A stretch of 53,238 bases of DNA from Candidatus Thorarchaeota archaeon (lineage in GTDB: Archaea > Asgardarchaeota > Thorarchaeia > Thorarchaeales > Thorarchaeaceae): the NCBI GenBank assembly GCA_011364905.1, contig RDNZ01000017.1, forward strand, positions 1 to 53,238, read 5' to 3'. Every line of letters begins with the position of its first letter. Positions within the stretch are counted from its first letter, which is position 1. Of this stretch, positions 1-8,562 are shown piece by piece. The notes under the pieces were generated by a model. It saw only the letters and a program-made list of their open reading frames with translations. It was not told the origin of the DNA and ran no database searches. A program made the position numbers and the translations under genes.

Positions 1-1
1 C

Positions 2-451
2 GAGGTCTTGGACCAACTACTCTACCTCCAGGATCACGGAGTAATAGTTCCTATTGGTATTCAGACAATTCTCCAACGCCAGGGTCTCGCATTGGTGAAT
101 GGGTCGAGTGACCAACTTATGCAGCCCCCGGCAGCAGTGGAAGAACCATCATCAATTGAGGAAAAGCCCAAAGGTAAAGGAAAGGAGAAGGCAAAGGAGG
201 AACCTCCCGAGGCTGCTGAAGAGCTTGAGTTTGATGAAATTACTGAGGAATCCCTAGAAGAGCCTCATGAAGAGATTGTTGAGAAACCAGAAAAAGAAGA
301 AGACGAGATGGAAGCGTTTGTCCAAGATGTGGAGTCCCTTCTCGTTGCAAAATCCAAGGAAGAGAAGAAGGACGATGATGAGCTGGACAAGTTCGTGAAA
401 GAACTAAGAGCCAAGATTGGCGAAGATGAGGACGAAGAATCTGAGGACTAA
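2..451 (+). CDS. C-terminal part of a protein with a long acidic tail (partial)
   Basis: The reading frame is open from the first bases of the window, so this is the 3' part of a gene that begins to the left; the in-frame TTG at 8 need not be the true start. The first 40 visible residues look like folded protein (hydrophobic, IQTILQRQG). After that comes a roughly 100-residue stretch dominated by Glu, Lys and Asp, with a Lys/Gly/Glu linker (KGKGKEKAKEEP) and a Glu/Asp-rich end. The tail is predicted to be disordered or coiled. No family is recognised and no function is proposed. The next gene follows 50 bp downstream on the same strand and may be co-transcribed. Confidence 0.55.
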   Translation, partial: EVLDQLLYLQDHGVIVPIGIQTILQRQGLALVNGSSDQLMQPPAAVEEPSSIEEKPKGKGKEKAKEEPPEAAEELEFDEITEESLEEPHEEIVEKPEKEEDEMEAFVQDVESLLVAKSKEEKKDDDELDKFVKELRAKIGEDEDEESED

Positions 452-501
452 GCCAAGAACACTTATGTACCACACAAATAGGACAGGAGTCGTGCGTAGA
501 G

Positions 502-804
502 ATGCCATGGGCTGTTGACAATTACAATATACTTGATGGACGCATCTTAAGGGTTGAAATCACTGTACCCCTGATTGAATTCATGTATCTCAAGATTGAC
601 GATGTCAAAGAGGCATGGATAAGATTTCTTGGGCAGTTCATTTCTGAGCAACCAGGAATTGACTTGTCTTGGGAGATGGAGCCAAAAGATGATAATGCGC
701 TGGTAACTCTCAAGATTGCTAAGATTGGCGATCTCCCAAAATTCAGTGAAAAAGAGGCATTGGGTGCGCTCGATGCAGTTGATGCGCTCTTTGATAATTC
801 GTGA
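502..804 (+). CDS. Small conserved-looking hypothetical protein, 100 aa
   Basis: The ATG at 502 (MPWAVDNYN) opens a 100-residue acidic protein with alternating hydrophobic residues and a probable alpha/beta fold. It has no membrane segment and no cysteine pairs. It lies 50 bp downstream of the acidic partial gene on the same strand and converges on the LarA-like gene, whose stop is 2 bp away. The composition looks like real coding sequence and the opposite-strand frame over it is short. I do not recognise a family. The tight convergent end supports it as a genuine gene rather than an overlap. Confidence 0.6.
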   Translation: MPWAVDNYNILDGRILRVEITVPLIEFMYLKIDDVKEAWIRFLGQFISEQPGIDLSWEMEPKDDNALVTLKIAKIGDLPKFSEKEALGALDAVDALFDNS

Positions 805-805
805 C

Positions 806-2077
806 CTAGGGATTTCGTAATCTCGGAGTCGTTCTCAAACCATCATTCAGTATTGCCACTTTTTTGCTGGAAGCAAGCATACTTTGGGCGGTCTCGAAAC
901 CTTCCTGCAAGTCTTTCACGGCAGTGCAATGTAAATGCTCCTCAACAAGTGACTCGCGAAGGCTGCTACAAATTATCACGTTTCTGGAATTCAGTACATT
1001 CCAAAAGAAGCAAGCCTTTTCCATCCCAAACTCGAAATTCGTGTCTGAGGCAATGAGGACTTCTTGCTCAGATGAGTATTCCGACATTCCACGAAGAAAA
1101 CCATTGGGGCCAACATCTCCACTGCACTCAGCCAGAAGGACAATTGAAGCTCCATGTTCGGTCACCTCAAGAGCAGGATAAAGACCATCAATCGCATCAT
1201 AGAGAGTATTGTCGAGTGGATTGCCTCCAGCACTTACTACTGCAATATCGGCTTTTCTGGTATACTCCACACTTGCAATACGAAACGCTGATTCTATACC
1301 TGATTTCCATGATGAGCGAGAGTCGCCAGCCACTACTTGAGCCAAGTTTCCTTGCCAATCCAACACTGTATTGATGATGAAATCGAGCCCAGCTATCTGC
1401 GCTACCTCCAACATATCAATGCAGGAAGGGGTTTCCATCATGAACTGGCCTATGTTTTTGCCAACCCTTAGCTTCGCATTCCTGATTATTGTCTTCAACC
1501 CGGATGCGCTCGGAATCACGGACATTCTTCCACCTGTCGCGCCATAGAAGACATCGGGTCGAATCTCACCTAGACCAATCTTCAGGTCGGCGCAGAGAAA
1601 CGCTTCGTTGATATAGACAGGTGTGGAGTAGCTTGGAGTTTCTCCGATATGATTCAGGTCTGCTTCTTTCTCAGGTCTATGAAGAACTAATATGTGCCCA
1701 CGTGCTTCGGGATTCCCCAAGAGGTCATTGACCTCGTCTTTCATAACTCGTTCTCCAGGTATTAACGGATAGACTATTGTTACATTGTCTGGATCGAAAG
1801 CAAGGGTTTCAACACTACTCAAGAGAGAGAGCAGGAAATCCTCTATGAGTTTGTGATGTTCGAGTCTATTCACAACGATTGCAATTGAGTCAACCTCTGA
1901 AACCCTCTCGGAGAGAGGTGGTGAATCTACTGGAGACTCCTGTACACGAAGTAGCTCAGAGAGAACATTGGGGTGTTTGGTCACGGTTTTTGGTAAAAGC
2001 TGCTCAATGGTGAGATCGCTATCCAATTCAAGTGGAAGAGACCCCTCTCCATATCGCAAGTCAACTCGCATAACCAT
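806..2077 (-). CDS. LarA-like (DUF2088) protein lacking the lactate-racemase catalytic residues
   Basis: This 423-residue protein matches the two-domain LarA fold of nickel-pincer lactate racemases: an N-terminal LRYGEG start, a Rossmann-like part around residues 60-140, and the signature segment at 163-200 that corresponds to PH..aG.sGG.K..PG....ti..nH in active enzymes. Here the signature reads RPDVFYGATGGRMSVIPS. The family His of 'PH' is Asp175, the pincer-bearing Lys is Met185, and the later nickel-ligand His of 'NH' is Ala201. The fold is therefore recognisable but the cofactor attachment residue is absent, so racemase activity by the known mechanism is unlikely. No LarB/C/E gene is visible nearby. 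The start is ATG 2077 or ATG 2071. Confidence 0.75.
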   Translation of the reverse strand: MVMRVDLRYGEGSLPLELDSDLTIEQLLPKTVTKHPNVLSELLRVQESPVDSPPLSERVSEVDSIAIVVNRLEHHKLIEDFLLSLLSSVETLAFDPDNVTIVYPLIPGERVMKDEVNDLLGNPEARGHILVLHRPEKEADLNHIGETPSYSTPVYINEAFLCADLKIGLGEIRPDVFYGATGGRMSVIPSASGLKTIIRNAKLRVGKNIGQFMMETPSCIDMLEVAQIAGLDFIINTVLDWQGNLAQVVAGDSRSSWKSGIESAFRIASVEYTRKADIAVVSAGGNPLDNTLYDAIDGLYPALEVTEHGASIVLLAECSGDVGPNGFLRGMSEYSSEQEVLIASDTNFEFGMEKACFFWNVLNSRNVIICSSLRESLVEEHLHCTAVKDLQEGFETAQSMLASSKKVAILNDGLRTTPRLRNP

Positions 2078-2173
2078 TCACTCTCACTGTTGTGTCTGGT
2101 CCGCCTCTTAAAGTTACCATACTTCTTGTGACAATGTTCATATTCAGGGTCGAAAAGCTCCTTCTAGAAGACA

Positions 2174-2923
2174 ATGAGGAATAAAGACAAACTCTTGCTA
2201 GTGTCAGTGGTCCTGCTATTACTCTACCTAGTCTTGAGTGCCTTAGTTCCTGGTCTCGTTAGCCCTTTTGGAGTTGCGTATAACTGGCTATTAGATGTCT
2301 CACTCGTTCTTGGCTATCTAGGTGCGTTCATCATTTCACTAGTTGGAAATGCCACAATTCTGTTTCCCTTTCCCTATGTTGGTGTGGCGTTCATACTCGG
2401 AGGACTGAGAAACGAACTAACAACAATGTTCCTCTTTGATCCTTGGGTGATTGGTGTTGTCGCGGGAACCGGAGCAATGCTAGGGGAGATGACTGGGTAT
2501 TTCATAGGGTATGGAGGCGGACGTCTGATTGACCAGAATCAGACAAATTCATTCAAGCTCTTTGTTGATGCGCATCCAAAAGTCACTCCATTTATTGTTT
2601 GGTTTCTCGCAGCAACTCCAATCCCTGATGATGTCCTAGTTGTGCCATTGGGAGCAGCGCACTATTCATGGTGGAAAGTAGCTCTGCCTCAGTTGATAGG
2701 AAAATCAATGTTCCTGACGACAATCGCATGGTCTGGAAGGATAGGACTTGATTTCATAGGAGCAATCCTCGGGAGTACTAATCCATTGAGTATTCTCTCA
2801 CGGATGATTGAAGTGGCAAGTGTGCTACTAGTGATTATTGCAATATACCTCCTTGTCAGCATTGATTGGACCGCACTCATTGATAAGAAAGCCTTTGAAC
2901 ATCAGCCACTCTCATCATCTTGA
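2174..2923 (+). CDS. VTT-domain (DedA/YqaA-type) membrane protein
   Basis: A 249-residue polytopic membrane protein with about five to six hydrophobic segments. Central motifs are typical of the VTT/SNARE-associated family: a Gly-rich GEMTGYFIGYGGG at about residues 104-116, then the re-entrant-loop motif ATPIPDDVLVVPLGAAHYSWWK at about 146-167, with Pro and Asp residues in the membrane. Family members act in lipid scrambling or flippase activity and membrane homeostasis; the substrate cannot be read here. ATG 2174 follows a 96-bp gap from the divergent LarA-like gene, so the two may share a promoter region. The 3' end overlaps the convergent downstream gene by 22 bp. Confidence 0.8.
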   Translation: MRNKDKLLLVSVVLLLLYLVLSALVPGLVSPFGVAYNWLLDVSLVLGYLGAFIISLVGNATILFPFPYVGVAFILGGLRNELTTMFLFDPWVIGVVAGTGAMLGEMTGYFIGYGGGRLIDQNQTNSFKLFVDAHPKVTPFIVWFLAATPIPDDVLVVPLGAAHYSWWKVALPQLIGKSMFLTTIAWSGRIGLDFIGAILGSTNPLSILSRMIEVASVLLVIIAIYLLVSIDWTALIDKKAFEHQPLSSS

Positions 2924-3870
2924 TTTTGTGAGTTTCCAAAGATTTTGCCACCCGCCTTTGTTAAAGACACAAACCCATCTTGCAGCATCTTTCCGATGGT
3001 TGCGACATTGATTGATTTCAGAGAAACTGGGATATTCACCATGCCTATATCATTCATTTCGCCGAGTAGTTGAAGGTACGCTCCTAAACGATAGAGAGCG
3101 AGTAGTCCGACACAGTTTGCAAAAGCTCGTTTGACGCCTGTGACAACGCCTTCTCGTGGATCCTCGAACTCTTTCATTGCACGTTCAATCTGCAAGAATG
3201 AACAACACATTGTCTGAGCGTTCTCATCAGGATGATCCATAAAGTGACCTGGCGCCTTAAGCATGAACGGATCTCGGACAAATCCCTCAACCTTTAGACG
3301 AGCCTCCTCATCAGGTATCGTCCACCATGAATGCAGGTGTTTGTCAGACAAGGGTCGCACCTCTAGACCTTCATCAACCTCTGAGTCTTTGAGTTCAGAA
3401 GGTAGAAATGAATGCCAACCGGGAATCATTCGGAAAGCAGTGTTTGGTTTGAGATGGACCTTGCGAGTACAGTAGTGAATTGAGTCATAAACCGCATATT
3501 TCCTAGGTCCGTCCAAGTATACAAAAATGGGTTCATAGTCACCCTCATGAGCTGGTACGGCCTGATAGTCCCACACGTAGAAATACTGCAGACAGGTCCC
3601 GCCTCCTTGTCCATTCTGCCGAACAACTCGACCAAATACTCCCACGAAGTCTGTATCTCGCAACGCATCGCGTGTGGAGTCTGGCATTACAGTGTCTAGA
3701 GTGTCTGCAAGTAATCTGTCACCCGTTACAATCCCTTGGGTTCGAGGAAGATGCTCTTGTAGGAGCTTCTTGTCAAAGTTGGCGGAGAGACCACTCTCAT
3801 GCTCCTTAAATGAAAGATTAGCTAGAGGAACCTTAACATGCAACTTATCAGCGAATTCTTTCTCAACCAA
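2902..3870 (-). CDS. Hypothetical soluble protein, 322 aa
   Basis: The frame opens at TTG 3870 (MVEKEF), with a GAGG ribosome-site-like sequence about 11 bp before it; no ATG fits the N-terminus. The central section (residues about 90-165) contains an HEGDYEPIFVYLDG stretch followed by DSIHYCTRKVHL. This faintly resembles the 'H.GDwE.v.v' pattern of NPP1 or VPS62/DUF946-type proteins, but similarity is too weak to assign a family. The rest is mixed alpha/beta without membrane segments, except for a modestly hydrophobic helix near 255-270. It overlaps the VTT gene end to end and is separated by about 100 bp from the DUF35 gene, with which it could be co-transcribed. Confidence 0.6.
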   Translation of the reverse strand: MVEKEFADKLHVKVPLANLSFKEHESGLSANFDKKLLQEHLPRTQGIVTGDRLLADTLDTVMPDSTRDALRDTDFVGVFGRVVRQNGQGGGTCLQYFYVWDYQAVPAHEGDYEPIFVYLDGPRKYAVYDSIHYCTRKVHLKPNTAFRMIPGWHSFLPSELKDSEVDEGLEVRPLSDKHLHSWWTIPDEEARLKVEGFVRDPFMLKAPGHFMDHPDENAQTMCCSFLQIERAMKEFEDPREGVVTGVKRAFANCVGLLALYRLGAYLQLLGEMNDIGMVNIPVSLKSINVATIGKMLQDGFVSLTKAGGKIFGNSQNQDDESG

Positions 3871-3968
3871 CTCATTCGGACCTCTTCTTTGAACGGGATT
3901 TGTATCATTGAAGCGATTCTATAAAAAGAAAGGGATTGGGACTTCTTATTGAGAGAGCCCCAATTGGA

Positions 3969-4358
3969 TTATGCAGGTTTGAATGCGAGATAGGTCTTAC
4001 CTGACTTCCCCTTCTCGTAGTCAAGTATTACAGGAATTCCCAAAGTTACTTCTTCAGGTTTTAGAGGATCGAATCCAAGAAGCCTTGCACTCACTCGAGG
4101 ACCTTCATCAAGCTCGATTATCGCAACATAATATGGAGTTTCTTCTGCGAACTCATCAGGTGCGACATGAATGACTGTGAAAGAAATGAGCTTACCTTTC
4201 CCACTTACTTCGGCCCAATCGATATTATTGCTGCCGCATTCATAGCAGCTGCCGGAAGGTATCGCCATTAATGATCCACAGTCTACGCATCGATAAGCCT
4301 TGAACATCCTTTCTTCGATATTCTTCAGATATTCCTCGATTGTCGGTTTATTACTCAT
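3969..4358 (-). CDS. DUF35 acyl-CoA-binding partner protein (zinc ribbon plus OB fold)
   Basis: This 129-residue protein has the standard DUF35 layout. An N-terminal helix is followed by a rubredoxin-like zinc ribbon with Cys24, Cys27, Cys38 and Cys41 (CVDCG and CYECG), then an OB-fold beta domain from about residue 48 to the end. DUF35 proteins sit next to SCP2-type thiolases in archaea, where they bridge thiolase and HMG-CoA synthase or channel acyl-CoA intermediates. Here the ATG overlaps the thiolase stop by 4 bp (ATGA), so translation is coupled and a thiolase-DUF35 complex is the natural reading. No HMG-CoA synthase lies in the window next to it. Confidence 0.88.
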   Translation of the reverse strand: MSNKPTIEEYLKNIEERMFKAYRCVDCGSLMAIPSGSCYECGSNNIDWAEVSGKGKLISFTVIHVAPDEFAEETPYYVAIIELDEGPRVSARLLGFDPLKPEEVTLGIPVILDYEKGKSGKTYLAFKPA

Positions 4359-5527
4359 ACATCACTCCTCCTCATCACCGTCACGACACATGTAGCACCT
4401 GTGCCTCCGAAGTTATGAACAATACAGGTGTCATGTTTTGGTACCTGATTGGGGCCAGCAGTCCCAAGAAGTTCTTTGTAGGCTACAACCACCTGCTTAA
4501 CACCAGTGGCACCTACAGGATGACCAACTGCTTTCAAGCCACCCATGGGATTAATTGGTCGATCACCATCAAGTGCCGTCACACCATCACGCACAGCCTT
4601 TGCTGCCTCGCCTGGTTTGAAGAAACCAATGTCCTCACTTGCGATAATCTCTGCGATTGTGAAGCAATCATGGACTATAGCGAAGTCCATATCCTTAGGT
4701 TCCAGACCAGCCATCTTGTAAGCAATTCTACTTGCATCTACACTCGAGCTGAATGATGTCAGATCACTCCGATTGCAGAGATCCATAGAAGCTGAAGCCT
4801 GACCAGTCCCAGTGATTTTCACAGGCAAGTCAGTGTATTTCTTAGCCTTTTCATTCGATGTCAAGACAACAGCTGCTGCGCCATCAGATATAGGAGAGCA
4901 GTCAAAGAGTTTCAGTGGCCATGCAACATATCGTGGAGTCAAAGCCTTCTCTAGGGTTATCTCTTTCTGGAACTGAGCAAGAGGATTCGTTGAGGCATTC
5001 TTGTGTGCCTTGACAGATACAAGCGCCATGTCTTCCTCTGTTGTTCCATACCTCTGCATATGTGCCACAGCTGCAATACCGAAAACCCCTGGGAATGTCA
5101 GGCCAATGCTTGACTCAAATTGGTCATCTGCTGCAGCCGCAAGTGCCTCAGTCACTTTGGCTGTCGAGGAAGATGTCATCTTTTCCACACCAGCAACCAG
5201 AACCGTATCATAGATTCCTGATTCTATAGCCATAATTGCAGCCCGCAGAGCTGTTGCTCCAGATGCACATGCAGCTTCATGTCGAGTCCCAGGTATTCCT
5301 TTTAAACCAGCGAAATCAAGAAGCAATGGAGCAGTATGCCCTTGGTGAACTAACATCTCGGGAATGAAGCTTCCAATGAAGGCTGCCTGAATCTCCTTTT
5401 TTGGCACTCCAGCCTGAGTTGTGGCTTTGTCCACAGCCTCAGCAAACATCTCTCTGAAGGTCACGCCTTTGAGAGCTCCAAACTTTGTCTGGGCTGCACT
5501 TACAATGTTCGTGTTTTTCAGTGGCAA
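4355..5527 (-). CDS. Archaeal SCP2-type thiolase (acetyl-CoA C-acetyltransferase)
   Basis: A 390-residue thiolase. The nucleophile is Cys87 in HEAACASGATALRAA. His286 lies in HDCF and His336 in GHPVGATG, and the C-terminal loop is HNFGGTGAT, a form without the classical second CxG cysteine, as in archaeal and SCP2-type relatives. The reaction is Claisen condensation or cleavage of acyl-CoA, either toward acetoacetyl-CoA for mevalonate synthesis or as the last step of beta-oxidation. Coupling to DUF35 favours the archaeal complex type, while the divergent acyl-CoA dehydrogenase fits fatty-acid metabolism. The start is TTG 5527, supported by a GAGAGGTGG ribosome site about 9 bp upstream and an in-frame stop just before it. 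Confidence 0.88.
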   Translation of the reverse strand: MPLKNTNIVSAAQTKFGALKGVTFREMFAEAVDKATTQAGVPKKEIQAAFIGSFIPEMLVHQGHTAPLLLDFAGLKGIPGTRHEAACASGATALRAAIMAIESGIYDTVLVAGVEKMTSSSTAKVTEALAAAADDQFESSIGLTFPGVFGIAAVAHMQRYGTTEEDMALVSVKAHKNASTNPLAQFQKEITLEKALTPRYVAWPLKLFDCSPISDGAAAVVLTSNEKAKKYTDLPVKITGTGQASASMDLCNRSDLTSFSSSVDASRIAYKMAGLEPKDMDFAIVHDCFTIAEIIASEDIGFFKPGEAAKAVRDGVTALDGDRPINPMGGLKAVGHPVGATGVKQVVVAYKELLGTAGPNQVPKHDTCIVHNFGGTGATCVVTVMRRSDV

Positions 5528-5685
5528 CTAACGATTCCACCTCTCAATTTTACATGTCGCCACGAAAAAACAAGTACAAAAATGTAGGGGCGTGAGAGCT
5601 TTTTCCGATCTCTGAAGTTCGCATGCACTTTCGAGCTGGTCCGAAGACATAATAAGTCGGAGCGAGTGGTCACTGACGATTGACA
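5528..5685. promoter_or_regulatory. Divergent promoter region between thiolase and acyl-CoA dehydrogenase
   Basis: This 158-bp gap separates two divergent acyl-CoA genes. On the plus strand ACATAATAAG (about 5647-5656) is a TATA-like box placed for a start near 5675. On the minus strand a GAGAGGTGG ribosome site precedes the thiolase TTG. The location suggests shared control of the two operons; no clear operator palindrome was seen. Confidence 0.45.
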
Positions 5686-6888
5686 ATGGACTTCTCACTA
5701 TCCGAAAAAGAGCAAAAACTATGGGAGCGAGCAAAAGAGTTCACACACGAAAATATCACACCACGAGCTCAAGAGCTTGAAAAGAAGAACGAGTTTCCAA
5801 AAGAGGTGGTTCAGAAAGCCTATGAAGCTGGTTTGATGAATCTCCATATCCCCACGGAGGCCGGTGGGCCTGGCCTGTCGCTGCTAGCGGAAACCTTGGT
5901 CTCTGAGGCTACCGGATATGGATGCGCAGGTATCGCGACATCAATGATGTGTAACAATCTTGCATTCGCACCCCTTGTCATTGGAGCGACAACTGAGCAA
6001 TTGCAGACATATGTACAACCACTAATCACAGGAAAGGACGCGAAGTTTGGGGCATTCTGCTTGACTGAAAGAAAAGCAGGATCAGATGCGGCTGCTGTGG
6101 CCACAAGAGCTGTCCGTGATGGAGATGAGTATGTGATTAATGGGATGAAATGCTGGATAACTAACGGGCCAGTGGCCTCACTCTACACTGTATTTGCCTC
6201 AACTCAGCCAGAACTTAAACACAAAGGATTGTCTGTGTTCTTTGTTCCAAAGAGCAAAGGCGTGAAGGTTGGTCATATTGAGAACAAAGTAGGCCAGCTC
6301 AACTCCATTCAGAGTGAAGTGATCTTTGAGGATGTTCGGGTACCCATAGACTGTCTGGTAGGCAAAGAGGGCGACGGTTTCAAAATCGCCATGTTGACAT
6401 TAGATAAGACAAGAGCTGGGATTGCGGCCATTGCAACTGGCGTGGCTCAACGAGCAGTCGATGAGGCAGCTAAATTTGCCAATATTCGCCATCAGTTTGG
6501 CCAACCAATTGGCAAGTTTCAAGGTATCAGTTTCACGCTTGCTGATATGGCAGCTAAGACAGCAGCAGCTCGATGGCAAACCCGATATGCTGCCTGGTTG
6601 GCAGACCAAGATTTGCCAAACTCAAAAGACTCGTCCTTTGCGAAGTTTTTTGCATCGGACACCGCAATGCAAAACGCTATCGATTGCATACAGATAATGG
6701 GTGGCTACGGGTATGTACAGGAGTACCCCGCTGAAAAACTAATGAGAGATGCGAAGCTTCTCCAGATATATGAGGGGACCAACCAAGTGCAACGGCTTGT
6801 TGCTGGAAACGTCATCCTCAAGGAAAGCGTCAATCTCGACACGGGCTTTCGGTTCAAGTACGATGGCCATGATGCACCAACAATGTAG
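5686..6888 (+). CDS. Acyl-CoA dehydrogenase
   Basis: A 400-residue flavoprotein of the acyl-CoA dehydrogenase family. The N-terminal helical domain is followed by the FAD/substrate loop CLTERKAGSDAAA at about 124-136, the WITNG strand, and the C-terminal helical bundle with RHQFGQPIGKFQ. The catalytic base is Glu363 in IYEGTNQVQR, the position used by short- and medium-chain enzymes. It introduces the alpha-beta double bond into acyl-CoA and passes electrons to ETF. ATG 5686 is preferred to the TTG 6 bp upstream. It is divergent from the thiolase, and a TATA-like ACATAATAAG lies about 35 bp upstream. A terminator-like hairpin follows the gene. Confidence 0.92.
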   Translation: MDFSLSEKEQKLWERAKEFTHENITPRAQELEKKNEFPKEVVQKAYEAGLMNLHIPTEAGGPGLSLLAETLVSEATGYGCAGIATSMMCNNLAFAPLVIGATTEQLQTYVQPLITGKDAKFGAFCLTERKAGSDAAAVATRAVRDGDEYVINGMKCWITNGPVASLYTVFASTQPELKHKGLSVFFVPKSKGVKVGHIENKVGQLNSIQSEVIFEDVRVPIDCLVGKEGDGFKIAMLTLDKTRAGIAAIATGVAQRAVDEAAKFANIRHQFGQPIGKFQGISFTLADMAAKTAAARWQTRYAAWLADQDLPNSKDSSFAKFFASDTAMQNAIDCIQIMGGYGYVQEYPAEKLMRDAKLLQIYEGTNQVQRLVAGNVILKESVNLDTGFRFKYDGHDAPTM

Positions 6889-6917
6889 AAGACCCTTTGG
6901 CTGTATATCAAAAATAT

Positions 6918-6953
6918 AGCAGGCGAGAGTTTATCTCGCCTTCCTGCTTTTTT
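6918..6953 (+). terminator. Hairpin plus T-run terminator after the acyl-CoA dehydrogenase
   Basis: AGCAGGCGAGA (6918-6928) can pair with TCTCG...CCTGCT (6934-6948), leaving a short four-base bulge in the right arm, and a run of six T follows. It lies 30 bp after the dehydrogenase stop and ends 10 bp before the next gene's ATG. Confidence 0.55.
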
Positions 6954-6963
6954 GGTGATAGAC

Positions 6964-7560
6964 ATGAGAAAGAGGTTCATCATACCCCTATTCATCATCG
7001 TAGTGTTGTCGCTCATGACCATCTACGACTTAGTACCATATCAAGAGCAGATACAGATAACACAGTCTGATTTTGTTCAGACTCAGCATGAACTACATAT
7101 TCTTTACAACAGCACACAGGGATTCATTCTCAACACAACAATTGAGATCAACAGACCCAATTTTTCCATCATCGATTCCACTATCCTTTCATCACACAGA
7201 AATCTGACCATGAAGATATTCATGACCAACACATCTTCTTTACTATTAAGTACAGAGTACACACCTGGTATGCAGCTCGTTCAGAACAGCTCAACGTTCT
7301 TCCTCGATAATATAGGCCAGAGAACTTTCTCGGTACGGTTTTACTCCTACAACTCATTCGGAAACTTCACATTTCGGGTTACAACTGTTCTTGGATATCA
7401 GATAACGGTCTTATTCCAGAGACTTCACAAGGTCCTCTTTTCAGAGATATTCAGGGACATCTTCAACGCCATTGACTCACCCCTATTACCATTTATTGTC
7501 ATCATGTCAATAATGATTCCCCTCGACATTCTAGCCTACCGTTATCTCAAGGACCATTGA
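6964..7560 (+). CDS. Small bitopic membrane protein with an extracellular beta-rich domain
   Basis: A 198-residue protein from ATG 6964 (MRKRFIIPLF); an upstream TTG at 6952 would add four residues but overlaps the terminator. One N-terminal membrane helix (about 5-22) and one C-terminal helix (about 173-190, FIVIMSIMIPLDILAY) flank a 150-residue Asn/Ser/Thr-rich, probably extracellular beta domain with several N-glycosylation sequons (NST, NTT, NLT, NTS). No family is recognised. It could be a cell-surface accessory protein. It stands alone between the dehydrogenase and the nitroreductase. Confidence 0.6.
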   Translation: MRKRFIIPLFIIVVLSLMTIYDLVPYQEQIQITQSDFVQTQHELHILYNSTQGFILNTTIEINRPNFSIIDSTILSSHRNLTMKIFMTNTSSLLLSTEYTPGMQLVQNSSTFFLDNIGQRTFSVRFYSYNSFGNFTFRVTTVLGYQITVLFQRLHKVLFSEIFRDIFNAIDSPLLPFIVIMSIMIPLDILAYRYLKDH

Positions 7561-7815
7561 TATGTCCCTATGATTCGGCGTAAAAATTGAATGGACATTT
7601 GACAAAATATTCTCTTAAGCATAATAAGACTCGTCTTGCTAAGGAGTTGAACACTGAAAAATGAACATTAACTTTGACCTCGATGGAACCATCTGCTATA
7701 TAGCCAGAGATCTTTCACCGTCATTTTTCTCTCTTTCTCAAACATTGAGGTCATTTGGTTACTTACTTAAGAGTGATTTACCCCGACCAAGTCATCACTG
7801 TCTGGAGACACAATC

Positions 7816-8562
7816 TTGGATGATAACGAAACTCTGCGAACCATAAAGAACCGTCGGGCCATACGAGACTACGATACATCAAGAGATGTTCCTGATGAAC
7901 TGGTGTACAAAGTAATTGAAGCTGGCGGATATGCACCAAGTGCGGAGAATCAACAGCCATGGCGGATCATTGTTATTCGTGATAAGAAACTGCAGGAGTT
8001 TATCGGTCAAATCGCTGTGAACCGTACAATCGAGCTGTTTGGACGTGCTACGCCACGACAAGAGATCGAACGGAGATTGAGCTATATTCAATCGAAGGCG
8101 AGCCTTGAACGGACAATTGACATACTGATATCTGGCGAACGATTTGAATACATCAAGGGAAAACCGGAAACAAATGGAGCACCAGTCCTTCTTGTCTTGG
8201 CTGTTGATCAGACGCATGTCGGTAATTCACAGCCAACTCTGAGGGGAACTGGTGGAGTCTATGGGTGGTCATCTCCAAGACACGCCATTATTGCAGGGGC
8301 GATGATGTTACAGAACATGGCACTAGCGGCAACTTCACTAGGCCTCGGTAGCTGTGTCTCATCAGTCCAACTTGATCACTTTGATGATGTGAGAGCAATT
8401 TCTGAAAAACTCGGGATACCTCATCCTCACTGGGTCCCAATCCTCTGTTTGACACTCGGCTATGCCAAATATGAACGAACACTAGGTCCACCAAGGCAAC
8501 CTCCTGAAGAAGTCGCCTTTGTAAACAAGTGGGGCAGTCAATTCAAGGGGGCAAAGCGATGA
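7816..8562 (+). CDS. Nitroreductase-family flavoprotein
   Basis: A 248-residue member of the NADH oxidase/nitroreductase FMN family. The N-terminal FMN-phosphate motif KNRRAIRDYD is at about 10-20 and the APSAENQQPW substrate/FMN loop at about 40-50. A C-terminal GAMMLQNMALAATSLGLGSC helix motif is followed by the GYAKYE end. Family members use FMN and NAD(P)H to reduce nitro, quinone or other electrophilic groups; the substrate is not predictable. The only start that fits the N-terminus is TTG 7816, since an in-frame stop lies 42 bp before it. The stop overlaps the next ATG (ATGA), showing translational coupling. Confidence 0.88.
   Translation: MDDNETLRTIKNRRAIRDYDTSRDVPDELVYKVIEAGGYAPSAENQQPWRIIVIRDKKLQEFIGQIAVNRTIELFGRATPRQEIERRLSYIQSKASLERTIDILISGERFEYIKGKPETNGAPVLLVLAVDQTHVGNSQPTLRGTGGVYGWSSPRHAIIAGAMMLQNMALAATSLGLGSCVSSVQLDHFDDVRAISEKLGIPHPHWVPILCLTLGYAKYERTLGPPRQPPEEVAFVNKWGSQFKGAKR

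Noticed and set aside
7661..7846. A 61-codon plus-strand frame starting MNINFDLDGTI, matching HAD motif I
   Set aside because: It has no other HAD motif, overlaps the nitroreductase in another frame and is too short. A chance match or an old fragment is more likely.
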